This document shows positions 27,766-36,600 of a stretch of DNA of 64,000 nucleotides, in pieces; the stretch's first letter is position 1, and each line of letters starts with the position of its first letter. The position numbers and the translations under genes are program-made. The notes under the pieces are model-generated. The model made no database searches and was not told the DNA's origin. It saw only the letters and a list, made by a program, of their open reading frames with translations. Origin of the DNA: Neotamlana sedimentorum. Lineage in GTDB: Bacteria; Bacteroidota; Bacteroidia; Flavobacteriales; Flavobacteriaceae. The DNA lies in the NCBI RefSeq assembly GCF_000943565.1, contig NZ_JTDW01000011.1, positions 1 through 64,000 on the forward strand. The letters are read 5' to 3'.

Positions 27766-29154
27766 TTATTTTTTGGCTATTTCACCTAATTCTTCAATAA
27801 ATTTATCAGCTAAATTATCTGCAACATCTTGCGATGTAGCTTCAGTATAAATTCTAATAATAGGTTCTGTATTACTTTTTCGTAAGTGTACCCAATTCTC
27901 CGGGAAATCTATTTTTACACCATCAATAGTGGTTAATTGTTCGTTTTGGTAACGGGCTTCTATTTCTTTTAAAATAGCATCAACATCTAATTCTGGTGTT
28001 AATTCTATTTTCTTTTTACTCATAAAATAACTTGGGTAGGTTTTTTTAAGCTCACTAACACTCATTTTTTTATCGGCTAATAAACTTAAAAATAGAGCTA
28101 CTCCAACTAAGGCATCTCTACCGTAATGTGCTGGAGGATAAATTATTCCACCGTTACCTTCACCTCCAATAACCACGTTATTTTTCTTCATTAAATTCAC
28201 AACATTTACTTCGCCTACAGCGCTAGCTTCATATGTTCCGCCATGTTTTTCGGTTACATCGCGCAATGCTCTAGTAGAACTCATATTGCTTACTGTATTA
28301 CCTGGTGTTTTACTTAACACATAATCGGCACAAGCCACTAACGTATATTCTTCACCAAACATTTCTCCATTTTCATCCATAAAGGCTAATCGATCTACAT
28401 CTGGATCTACCACAATTCCAAAGTCGGCATTGTGTTTTTTTACAGCTTCAGACAAATCGGTTAAATGTTCTTTTAAAGGTTCGGGGTTATGCGGAAAATG
28501 CCCATTTGGTTCGCAATATAACTTAATAACATTTACACCTAAACGTTCTAAAAGCAAAGGTATAGCAATACCTCCGGTAGAATTCACACCATCAAAAACT
28601 ACTGTAAAATTAGCATCTTCAATAGCCTTTACATTTACTAAATCTAAATCCAGTACTTCAATAATATGTAAATCTATATACGCTTTATTTTTAGTAATTT
28701 CCCCCAGACTATCCACATCGGCAAAATCTATAGTATTGCTTTCTGCTATTTCTAAAATTTCGGCACCTGCTTTGGCATCAACAAACTCGCCCTTGCTATT
28801 TAATAATTTTAAAGCATTCCATTGCTTTGGATTGTGGCTTGCAGTTAAAATGATACCGCCATCGGCATGTTCCATAGGTACAGCAACCTCAACAGTTGGT
28901 GTAGTAGAAAGACCTACATCTACCACATCTATACCTAAACCAATTAGTGTATTCATAACTAAATTCTGTATCATTTTTCCAGAAATACGCGCATCTCGTC
29001 CAACTACAACTTTGTAATTTGTTTTGTTGCGTTGCGCTTTAACCCAAACACCATAAGCCGAAGCGAACTTAACCGCATCAATTGGCGTTAAATTATCGCC
29101 TACTTGCCCTCCAATGGTTCCTCTAATTCCCGATATAGATTTTATTAATGTCAT
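27766..29154 (-). CDS. glmM: Phosphoglucosamine mutase
   Basis: Converts glucosamine 6-phosphate to glucosamine 1-phosphate for peptidoglycan and LPS. 462 residues from the ATG at 29154; a longer frame to 29193 runs into the promoter. The phosphoserine loop is TASHNP (residues 104-109, Ser106), the Mg2+ loop DPDVDRLAF lies near 240, the sugar-binding GEGNGGIIYP near 315, and the phosphate-binding RKSNTEPIIRIYTEA near the end. Related phosphoglucomutases are the alternative, but the short length and motif set favour GlmM. Confidence 0.9.
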   Translation of the reverse strand: MTLIKSISGIRGTIGGQVGDNLTPIDAVKFASAYGVWVKAQRNKTNYKVVVGRDARISGKMIQNLVMNTLIGLGIDVVDVGLSTTPTVEVAVPMEHADGGIILTASHNPKQWNALKLLNSKGEFVDAKAGAEILEIAESNTIDFADVDSLGEITKNKAYIDLHIIEVLDLDLVNVKAIEDANFTVVFDGVNSTGGIAIPLLLERLGVNVIKLYCEPNGHFPHNPEPLKEHLTDLSEAVKKHNADFGIVVDPDVDRLAFMDENGEMFGEEYTLVACADYVLSKTPGNTVSNMSSTRALRDVTEKHGGTYEASAVGEVNVVNLMKKNNVVIGGEGNGGIIYPPAHYGRDALVGVALFLSLLADKKMSVSELKKTYPSYFMSKKKIELTPELDVDAILKEIEARYQNEQLTTIDGVKIDFPENWVHLRKSNTEPIIRIYTEATSQDVADNLADKFIEELGEIAKK

Positions 29155-29176
29155 AAATTTTTTAATTAGTTGTTCA

Positions 29177-29184
29177 CAAATATA
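29177..29184 (-). promoter_or_regulatory. glmM -7 promoter box
   Basis: TATATTTG on the minus strand, 22 bp before the glmM ATG at 29154, fits TAnnTTTG. Its position supports the shorter glmM start. Confidence 0.55.
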
Positions 29185-29231
29185 GTATTTCAAAGTCGGA
29201 ATTTTTACTAAGGAATTTGTAAATTTCCAAA

Positions 29232-29831
29232 ATGAATTACTTGGCGCATATTTATCTTTCTGGCGAAAACAACATGGTTACTATTGGCAATTTTATGGCC
29301 GATGGCATAAAAGGTAAAAGCTATAAAAAATACCAACGCGACCTTCAAATTGGCATTCTTTTACACCGGCATATCGACACCTTTACCGATGCACACCCAG
29401 TAGTAAGGCAAAGCACCAAAAGACTTCACAAAAAATACGGACATTATTCTGGGGTTATTGTAGATATTTTATACGACCATTTTTTAGCTAAAAATTGGCA
29501 AAATTACTCGAATAAACCTTTACCGGATTATGTAAATGATTTTTACAATTCTTTAAAAACGCATTACAACATTTTACCAAGTCGAATACAAAAAATGATG
29601 CCTTATATGATTGCCGATAATTGGTTGTTAAGCTACGCTAATACTGAAGGTATTTCGCGCGTATTAAATGGGATGAATAAACGCACGCAAAATCGATCGG
29701 GCATGAACGAAGCTGTAAAAGAACTTGAAGATTTTTATGAAGATTTTGAAGCTGAATTCACTACTTTTTTTGAAGCTTTACAGCAATCATCTAAAGAAAA
29801 ATTAAACGAATTAAACCAATCTGTTATATGA
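29232..29831 (+). CDS. Acyl carrier protein phosphodiesterase (DUF479)
   Basis: A 199-residue protein of the AcpH/DUF479 family, which removes the phosphopantetheine arm from acyl carrier protein. Typical segments are MNYLAHIYLSGENNMVTIGN at the start, GILLHRHIDTFTDAHP near 47-62 (conserved metal-binding His and Asp), and VIVDILYDHFLAKNW near 76-90. The gene overlaps ggt by 4 bp (ATGA), so the two are coupled. Confidence 0.88.
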   Translation: MNYLAHIYLSGENNMVTIGNFMADGIKGKSYKKYQRDLQIGILLHRHIDTFTDAHPVVRQSTKRLHKKYGHYSGVIVDILYDHFLAKNWQNYSNKPLPDYVNDFYNSLKTHYNILPSRIQKMMPYMIADNWLLSYANTEGISRVLNGMNKRTQNRSGMNEAVKELEDFYEDFEAEFTTFFEALQQSSKEKLNELNQSVI

Positions 29832-31519
29832 AGCAATTTGCTTACCTATTTACTGTTTTACTATTTTTATCGTGTAAAGAAACTGCCGTAAAAAAAACAC
29901 CTACGCGAGGTTTAATTACTGAAAACGCCATGGTGGTAACGGCTCGTGTTGAAGCCTCAAAAATAGGAAGCAATATTTTAAAACAAGGCGGCAATGCTTT
30001 TGATGCCATGGTAGCAACAGAACTGGCTCTTGCTGTAGCTTATCCTTACGCCGGAAACCTTGGCGGAGGCGGCTTTATGGTTTACCGAAAAAATAATGGT
30101 GACGTCGGCGCACTGGACTATCGTGAAAAAGCACCACTTGCTGCTACGAAAAACATGTATTTAGATAGTTTAGGTAATATTATACCAGAAAAAAGCACGC
30201 TTGGCGCGATGGCCGTTGGAGTTCCTGGTACAGTTGCAGGTGTTTTCGAAGTACATAAAAAATTAGGTTCACTACCTATTGAAACCATTTTACAACCAGT
30301 AATTGATTTAGCTAAAAATGGCGTAATTGTTACCCACAAGCAAGAAATTCGCATTAAAAAGTATCAACCTTTATTTAAGAGGGCAAATAAAGATTCTATA
30401 ATTTTAGATAAGCCTTGGAAACAAAACGATACCATAAAATATCCTGCATTAGCCCAAACCCTGGAACGTATAATGATTGGTGGTCGTGATGAGTTTTATA
30501 AAGGTGAAACTGCCAAAACTTTGGCTAAATTTATTCAAGATAATGGAGGCATTATTACTGAAGAAGATTTAGCCCTTTACGAAGCCAAATGGCGCAAACC
30601 AATTACCTTTAACTACGACGATTTAAAAGTAATTTCTATCGCACCACCATCAAGTGGCGGTGTGTGTTTAGCACAGATAATGAAATCGATTGAACCGTTT
30701 AACTTAAACGAATACGGCCATAACTCGCTAAAATCGATACAAGTAATTACCGAAGCCGAAAGACGAACTTATGCCGATAGAAGTCATTTTTTAGGCGATC
30801 CAGATTTTGTGAGTATTCCAACCGATTCACTTTTAAACACAGATTATTTAAACCAACGAATGGCAGACTTTACGTTTAATAAAGCTACTTTATCGAGCGA
30901 CGTATCTCATGGCAATATTGAAGTAATTGAAAGCGATGAAACAACCCACTACTCTATTGTAGACCAGTTTGGAAATGCTGTGGCTGTTACAACTACAATT
31001 AATGGTGCCTATGGTTCGAAATTATACTGCCAAGAATTAGGTTTCTTTTTAAACAACGAAATGGACGATTTTAGCAGTAAACCAGGTGAACCAAACATGT
31101 TTGGTTTAATTGGAGCCGAAGCCAATAGTATTGCACCGCAAAAACGCATGCTTAGCGCCATGACACCAACTATTGTTGAAAAAAATGGTGAATTATATAT
31201 GGTTGTTGGAACGCCTGGTGGTTCTACAATTATAACATCGGTGTTACAAACTATATTAAATGTTCACGAGTTTGGCATGACCATACAAGACGCTGTAAAT
31301 GCACCAAGGTTTCACCACCAATGGCTACCAGATGAAATTAGACTTGAAAAAAACGGATTTGATGAAAGCCTCAAAACTCAACTTAAAAATTTAGGGTATT
31401 CAATAAACGAAAAGCGCTCACCTATTCTTGGTAAAGTCGATGCTATATTGGTTTTAAACGATAAAACTTACGAAGCCGGTGCCGATTATCGAGGTGACGA
31501 TACGGCTATCGGATTTTAA
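29828..31519 (+). CDS. ggt: Gamma-glutamyltransferase, lipoprotein form
   Basis: Self-processing N-terminal nucleophile hydrolase that splits the gamma-glutamyl bond of glutathione and related peptides. 563 residues. Lipobox FLSC with Cys16 places it on the envelope. The large subunit begins near residue 28 (GLITENAMVVTARVEAS). The processing site is before Thr372 in ETTHYSIVD, so Thr372 becomes the nucleophile of the small subunit. The glycine-rich loop VVGTPGGSTIITSV lies near 460. All key residues look intact. Confidence 0.95.
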   Translation: MKQFAYLFTVLLFLSCKETAVKKTPTRGLITENAMVVTARVEASKIGSNILKQGGNAFDAMVATELALAVAYPYAGNLGGGGFMVYRKNNGDVGALDYREKAPLAATKNMYLDSLGNIIPEKSTLGAMAVGVPGTVAGVFEVHKKLGSLPIETILQPVIDLAKNGVIVTHKQEIRIKKYQPLFKRANKDSIILDKPWKQNDTIKYPALAQTLERIMIGGRDEFYKGETAKTLAKFIQDNGGIITEEDLALYEAKWRKPITFNYDDLKVISIAPPSSGGVCLAQIMKSIEPFNLNEYGHNSLKSIQVITEAERRTYADRSHFLGDPDFVSIPTDSLLNTDYLNQRMADFTFNKATLSSDVSHGNIEVIESDETTHYSIVDQFGNAVAVTTTINGAYGSKLYCQELGFFLNNEMDDFSSKPGEPNMFGLIGAEANSIAPQKRMLSAMTPTIVEKNGELYMVVGTPGGSTIITSVLQTILNVHEFGMTIQDAVNAPRFHHQWLPDEIRLEKNGFDESLKTQLKNLGYSINEKRSPILGKVDAILVLNDKTYEAGADYRGDDTAIGF

Positions 31520-31577
31520 TCACTTTTTTTTAGCATCACGACAACGTTTAATATTTTAGAGCAGATTAAATTAATTA

Positions 31578-32300
31578 ATGTCTAAAAAAGCAAAAAAAAC
31601 TTTTAAAATCGTAGTCGGGGTAATCGTATTTTTAACCTTGCCTAGTTTGTTGTTTTTTGGTTTTTTATTCTTTAAGTATAACGAAGACTTACCGTCTGGC
31701 AAACAAGGAGAACAAGCCGATGCTTTGGCTACAAAAATGCTGGAAACCTTAAATTACGACGCCTATACCAATACCGATTATATTGAATGGACTTTTAAAA
31801 AACGTCATCATTATAATTGGCATAAAAAAAATAATATTTGCGATGTGTTTTGGGGAAATAACAAAGTAATTTTAAACTTTAATAACCTTTCCAAAAGTCG
31901 TGCATTCACAAATAATTTACCACAAACTGGCGACAATGCAGCCAAATTAATTAAAAAAGCGACTATGCTTTTTAATAATGATTCTTTTTGGCTAGTAGCA
32001 CCATTTAAAGTCTTTGATACTGGGGTTGAGCGGCGTTTAGTAAAAACCGATACTAACGGCGATGCCTTGTTAGTTTCTTATACTTCTGGTGGCAGCACTC
32101 CAAGAGATTCTTATTTATGGATTTTTGATGAAAACGGTAAACCAAAAGCCTTTAAAATTTGGGCTTCAATATTACCAATTAAAGGTTTAGAAGCTTCTTG
32201 GACCCATTGGAAAACAACCGAAACAGGCGCAGAATTGCCAACCTTCCACAAGTTATTAGTTCTAGGCCTAGAGTTAGACAATATTCGTGCTTTTAATTAA
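31578..32300 (+). CDS. Membrane-anchored conserved protein of unknown function
   Basis: A 240-residue protein with one N-terminal transmembrane helix (residues ~10-30) after a Lys-rich start, so the remainder probably faces the periplasm. That part is rich in Trp and charged residues (DYIEWTFKKRHHYNWHKKNN, later WKTTETGAELPTFHKLLVLG). I recognise no domain. It follows ggt by 58 bp in the same orientation, so co-transcription is possible. Confidence 0.7.
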   Translation: MSKKAKKTFKIVVGVIVFLTLPSLLFFGFLFFKYNEDLPSGKQGEQADALATKMLETLNYDAYTNTDYIEWTFKKRHHYNWHKKNNICDVFWGNNKVILNFNNLSKSRAFTNNLPQTGDNAAKLIKKATMLFNNDSFWLVAPFKVFDTGVERRLVKTDTNGDALLVSYTSGGSTPRDSYLWIFDENGKPKAFKIWASILPIKGLEASWTHWKTTETGAELPTFHKLLVLGLELDNIRAFN

Positions 32301-32304
32301 AAAC

Positions 32305-32829
32305 CTATTTACTTTTTTGCCCTACAAATTTGTGGCTATCCGATTTAAAAAGTATATTAAAACTAGTTAAACTACCGTAAATTCTAGTAATATATTGCTG
32401 TAAATCTACTTTTTGTTGCTCATCTAAATCACTCGCATTTACACGTTGCTCCATAACTCTTAAACGGTCTCTAACCATAATAATTTTATGAAAAAACTTA
32501 TCAATAGGTATTTCGTATGGTTTTAAATTATCGTCGGCTGGCTTTAAAACTAATGTACCGCCTTTATACTTATCTGCAATAGGCACAATTTCGCTAGCGT
32601 CGCTCCACTTCTTCAAAATTTCAACTAAACTCGATTCAACATCATATAAACTAACGGTATCAACTTCATCGTGCGAAGCTTCAATAATATCAAAATCGCT
32701 ATCTAAATCAATGGTTTCTAACCCGTTTTCAATAAAAGTTACCCAGTAATGTTGAGCGGTTACATTTGTAACTACACCTTTACCATATTCGGCATGATTT
32801 ATTCTTGAACCAATTCCTAATAATTTCAT
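32305..32829 (-). CDS. Protein with Tudor/SH3-like N-terminal domain, unknown function
   Basis: A 174-residue protein from the ATG at 32829; a longer frame to 32895 has no support. Residues ~4-50 (GSRINHAEYGKGVVTNV, then YWVTFIENGLETIDL) follow the pattern of the small beta-barrel at the C-terminus of UvrD/PcrA helicases and in CarD/Mfd. The C-terminal half is helical and ends in a Lys/Ser-rich tail. It is transcribed divergently from uvrA across a 97-bp gap. A nucleic-acid or polymerase contact is plausible but not shown. Confidence 0.65.
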   Translation of the reverse strand: MKLLGIGSRINHAEYGKGVVTNVTAQHYWVTFIENGLETIDLDSDFDIIEASHDEVDTVSLYDVESSLVEILKKWSDASEIVPIADKYKGGTLVLKPADDNLKPYEIPIDKFFHKIIMVRDRLRVMEQRVNASDLDEQQKVDLQQYITRIYGSLTSFNILFKSDSHKFVGQKSK

Positions 32830-32926
32830 TTTTACTTTTTTTAGTTGTTTACAAGTATAATAAATCCCATTATAAACTTCACAAGAAATTAACAACTAAA
32901 ATTGTAAATTAGCCGTTTTGTAATTT

Positions 32927-35758
32927 ATGAGTCATTTCGAAGATTTTATTGAAGTAAAAGGAGCACGTGTACACAATCTTAAAAATATTGATGTATCTAT
33001 TCCGCGTGAAAAACTTGTGGTAATTACAGGTTTATCGGGAAGTGGGAAATCATCCTTAGCTTTCGATACGATTTATGCAGAAGGACAACGTCGTTACATT
33101 GAAACCTTTTCGGCTTACGCCAGACAATTTTTAGGTGGTTTAGAACGGCCAGATGTAGATAAAATTGATGGGCTTTCGCCTGTTATCGCCATAGAACAAA
33201 AAACAACAAGTAAGTCGCCACGCTCTACTGTTGGTACCATTACCGAGATTTACGATTTTTTACGTTTACTTTTTGCCCGTGCCAGTGATGCTTACAGTTA
33301 CAACACAGGCGAAAAAATGATAAGTTATAGTGACGAGCAAATTAAAGAGCTTATTATTAAAGATTTTAATGGTAAACGCATTAATATTTTAGCTCCAGTG
33401 GTTCGGTCTAGAAAAGGCCATTATCGCGAATTATTCGAGCAAATTGCAAAACAAGGATTTGTAAAAGTGCGCACCGATGGCGAAATACGCGACATTGTAA
33501 AAGGCATGAAACTCGACCGTTACAAAACGCACGACATTGAAATTGTAATAGACCGTTTAAAGGTTGACGAGCATGTAGATAACGATAAACGCCTTAGCGA
33601 AACTATAAACACCGCGATGTATCATGGCGACGATGTGCTTTTAGTAATCGACCAAGATACCCAGGAAGCACGTTATTTTAGTAGAAGTTTAATGTGCCCA
33701 TCTTCTGGGATTTCGTATCCTAATCCCGAACCTAATAACTTTTCGTTTAACTCTCCAAAAGGCGCATGTAGCCATTGTAACGGTATTGGAGATTTATACC
33801 AAGTTAACGAACAAAAAATAATTCCAGACCCATCCTTATCAATTAATAATGGCGCTTTAGCACCTCATGGTCCCGAAAAAAAGAGTTGGATTTTTAAACA
33901 GTTCGAAACCATTGCACAGCGTTTCGATTTTAAATTAACCGATGCTTATAAAGATATTCCAGAGGAAGCTAAGCAAATGATTTTATATGGTGGAAATGAA
34001 AAATTTTCAATAGAAAGTAAAACTTTAGGTGTTACCAGAAATTATAATATAGATTTTGAAGGCGTTGCTAATTTTATTGAAAACCAATATAAAACCGCCG
34101 AATCGACCTCGCTTAAACGATGGGCAAAAGATTATATGGACAAAGTTAAATGTCCAGTTTGCGAAGGTTCTCGATTAAAAAAAGAATCGCTTTATTTTAA
34201 ACTTAACGGCAAAAACATAGCCGAATTAGCAAATACCGATATTGTTGATTTAGCTGATTGGTTTAACGATTTAGACAAGCACCTCTCAAAAAAACAACTA
34301 AAAATCGCAGAAGAAGTTGTAAAAGAAATTAAAGCTCGTTTACAGTTTTTACTCGATGTTGGTCTTAATTACTTATCACTAAACCGCAGCTCTAAATCGC
34401 TTTCTGGTGGCGAAGCGCAACGCATTCGTTTAGCAACCCAAATAGGATCGCAATTAGTTGGGGTTTTATATATTTTAGACGAACCAAGTATTGGTTTACA
34501 CCAGCGAGATAACGAAAAACTAATTAACTCATTAGTTTCATTGCGCGATATAGGAAACTCGGTAATTGTAGTTGAACATGATAAAGACATGATTGAACGT
34601 GCCGATTTTGTTATAGATATTGGCCCAAAAGCAGGAAAACATGGTGGTGAAATTATTAGTTTAGGCACACCCGACGAACTTAAAACACACCACACGCTAA
34701 CTGCCGATTATTTAAATGGCTCGTTAGAAATTGAGATTCCTAAAAAACGTCGCGATGGCAATGGTAATTTTCTAGAACTTAAAGGCTGTACTGGTAATAA
34801 CTTAAAAAATATCTCGGTTAAATTCCCATTAGGAAAAATGATTGGAGTTACTGGTGTTTCTGGCAGCGGAAAATCGACCTTAATTAACGAAACACTCTAC
34901 CCTATTTTAAACGCTTATTATTTTAACGGTGTAAAAAAGCCAATGCCTTACAAAAGCATTAAAGGTTTAGAGCATATAGATAAAGTTATAGATATTAACC
35001 AATCGCCAATTGGGCGCACACCACGAAGTAACCCAGCAACTTACACCGGTACATTTAACGAAATTCGCAGCTTATTTGCCAAAACACCAGAAGCTATGAT
35101 TCGTGGTTACAAACCTGGTCGTTTTAGCTTTAATGTAAAAGGTGGACGTTGCGAAACTTGCCAAGGTGGTGGTTTACGCGTTATAGAAATGAATTTTTTA
35201 CCAGATGTTTATGTAGAATGCGAAACTTGCCAAGGTAAACGCTTTAATCGTGAAACTTTAGAAATTCGCTATAAAGGAAAAAACATTAGCGATGTTTTAA
35301 ACATGACGATAAATGAAGCGGTCGATTTTTTTGAGCATATTCCTAAAATATATAAAAAACTAAAAACTATAAAGGATGTTGGTTTAGGCTATATTACTTT
35401 AGGACAACAAAGCACAACACTTTCTGGCGGTGAAGCCCAACGTATTAAATTAGCTACCGAACTATCTAAACGCGATACAGGTAATACATTTTATATTTTA
35501 GATGAACCCACTACCGGATTACATTTTGAAGATATTAGGGTACTTATGCAAGTTTTAAATAAATTAGCAGACAAAGGAAATACGGTCTTAATTATTGAAC
35601 ACAATTTAGATGTTATAAAAACCGTTGACCATATTATAGATATTGGCTACGAAGGTGGTAAAGGCGGCGGACAAGTTATTGTTGAGGGTACACCAGAAAA
35701 AGTTGCAAAACACCCTAAAAGTTACACCGCAAAATTTTTAAAGAAAGAATTAAATTAA
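32927..35758 (+). CDS. uvrA: UvrA, excision nuclease subunit A
   Basis: DNA-damage sensor of nucleotide excision repair; 943 residues, normal length. Two ABC ATPase halves: Walker [10 protein letters not shown] at residues 35-43 and GVSGSGKST in the second half, signature motifs [17 protein letters not shown] and [17 protein letters not shown], and Walker [11 protein letters not shown] and [10 protein letters not shown]. Zinc-finger cysteines are visible (CPVCEGS, and the pair CETCQGG/CETCQGK). It is followed 56 bp later by a LOG-family gene. Confidence 0.98.
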   Translation: MSHFEDFIEVKGARVHNLKNIDVSIPREKLVVITGLSGSGKSSLAFDTIYAEGQRRYIETFSAYARQFLGGLERPDVDKIDGLSPVIAIEQKTTSKSPRSTVGTITEIYDFLRLLFARASDAYSYNTGEKMISYSDEQIKELIIKDFNGKRINILAPVVRSRKGHYRELFEQIAKQGFVKVRTDGEIRDIVKGMKLDRYKTHDIEIVIDRLKVDEHVDNDKRLSETINTAMYHGDDVLLVIDQDTQEARYFSRSLMCPSSGISYPNPEPNNFSFNSPKGACSHCNGIGDLYQVNEQKIIPDPSLSINNGALAPHGPEKKSWIFKQFETIAQRFDFKLTDAYKDIPEEAKQMILYGGNEKFSIESKTLGVTRNYNIDFEGVANFIENQYKTAESTSLKRWAKDYMDKVKCPVCEGSRLKKESLYFKLNGKNIAELANTDIVDLADWFNDLDKHLSKKQLKIAEEVVKEIKARLQFLLDVGLNYLSLNRSSKSLSGGEAQRIRLATQIGSQLVGVLYILDEPSIGLHQRDNEKLINSLVSLRDIGNSVIVVEHDKDMIERADFVIDIGPKAGKHGGEIISLGTPDELKTHHTLTADYLNGSLEIEIPKKRRDGNGNFLELKGCTGNNLKNISVKFPLGKMIGVTGVSGSGKSTLINETLYPILNAYYFNGVKKPMPYKSIKGLEHIDKVIDINQSPIGRTPRSNPATYTGTFNEIRSLFAKTPEAMIRGYKPGRFSFNVKGGRCETCQGGGLRVIEMNFLPDVYVECETCQGKRFNRETLEIRYKGKNISDVLNMTINEAVDFFEHIPKIYKKLKTIKDVGLGYITLGQQSTTLSGGEAQRIKLATELSKRDTGNTFYILDEPTTGLHFEDIRVLMQVLNKLADKGNTVLIIEHNLDVIKTVDHIIDIGYEGGKGGGQVIVEGTPEKVAKHPKSYTAKFLKKELN

Positions 35759-35814
35759 ACTAAAACTATTAAAAAATACTATTGTTAAATTAAACGATAG
35801 ATCAAAAATATATT

Positions 35815-36504
35815 ATGAGAAAAGAACAACACCATAAAGGTTGGAACGAAATAAAAACAAACGATTCTTGGGCCATTTTTAAAATAATGGGCGAATTTGT
35901 AAATGGTTACGAAAAATTAAGTAAAATAGGGCCATGTGTTTCTATTTTTGGTTCCGCACGGACAAAACCTGACCATAAATATTATAAATTAGCAGAAAAA
36001 GTAGCTACAAAAATTGTTGAAGCAGGCTATGGCGTTATTACTGGTGGCGGACCTGGAATTATGGAAGCGGGTAACAAAGGCGCTCATTTAGGTGGTGGTA
36101 CATCGGTTGGATTAAATATTGATTTACCTTTCGAGCAACATGATAATCCTTATATAGATTCTGATAAAAATTTAGATTTTGATTACTTTTTTGTACGTAA
36201 AGTAATGTTTGTAAAATACTCACAAGGTTTTGTAGTAATGCCTGGAGGTTTTGGTACGTTAGATGAACTTTTTGAAGCCATCACGCTTATTCAAACTCAT
36301 AAAATCGGGAAATTCCCTATTATTTTAGTGGGCACCGAATTTTGGGAAGGTCTTATGGACTGGATTAAAAAAACACTTTTAGATAGCTTCGGAAACATAA
36401 GTGAAAAAGATCTTGATTTAATTCATTTAGTAGACACCGAAGATGAAGTTATTACTATTTTAGATAATTTTTACAAAGAATCTGGTTTAAGCCCAAATTT
36501 TTAA
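35815..36504 (+). CDS. LOG-family Rossmann-fold nucleosidase (TIGR00730)
   Basis: A 229-residue cytosolic enzyme of the lysine-decarboxylase-like family that hydrolyses nucleoside 5'-monophosphates such as cytokinin ribotides. The defining motifs are GGGPGIMEAGNKGA near residues 78-91 and PGGFGTLDELFEA near 142-154, both complete. The name lysine decarboxylase sometimes given to this family is not supported. True substrate unknown. Confidence 0.9.
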   Translation: MRKEQHHKGWNEIKTNDSWAIFKIMGEFVNGYEKLSKIGPCVSIFGSARTKPDHKYYKLAEKVATKIVEAGYGVITGGGPGIMEAGNKGAHLGGGTSVGLNIDLPFEQHDNPYIDSDKNLDFDYFFVRKVMFVKYSQGFVVMPGGFGTLDELFEAITLIQTHKIGKFPIILVGTEFWEGLMDWIKKTLLDSFGNISEKDLDLIHLVDTEDEVITILDNFYKESGLSPNF

Positions 36505-36600
36505 TCATTTAATACTCTATAAACAAAACAAAACAGCATCCTAATTTTGCTATATTGCAATGCCTTAAATAATGTATTCACTTTTAATAGTTTTTATAAG

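Noticed and set aside
28430-29017. A 195-codon open frame on the plus strand inside glmM
   Set aside because: It is antisense to glmM, which has complete motifs. The peptide is low in complexity (Ser/Thr/Lys-rich) and matches no family.
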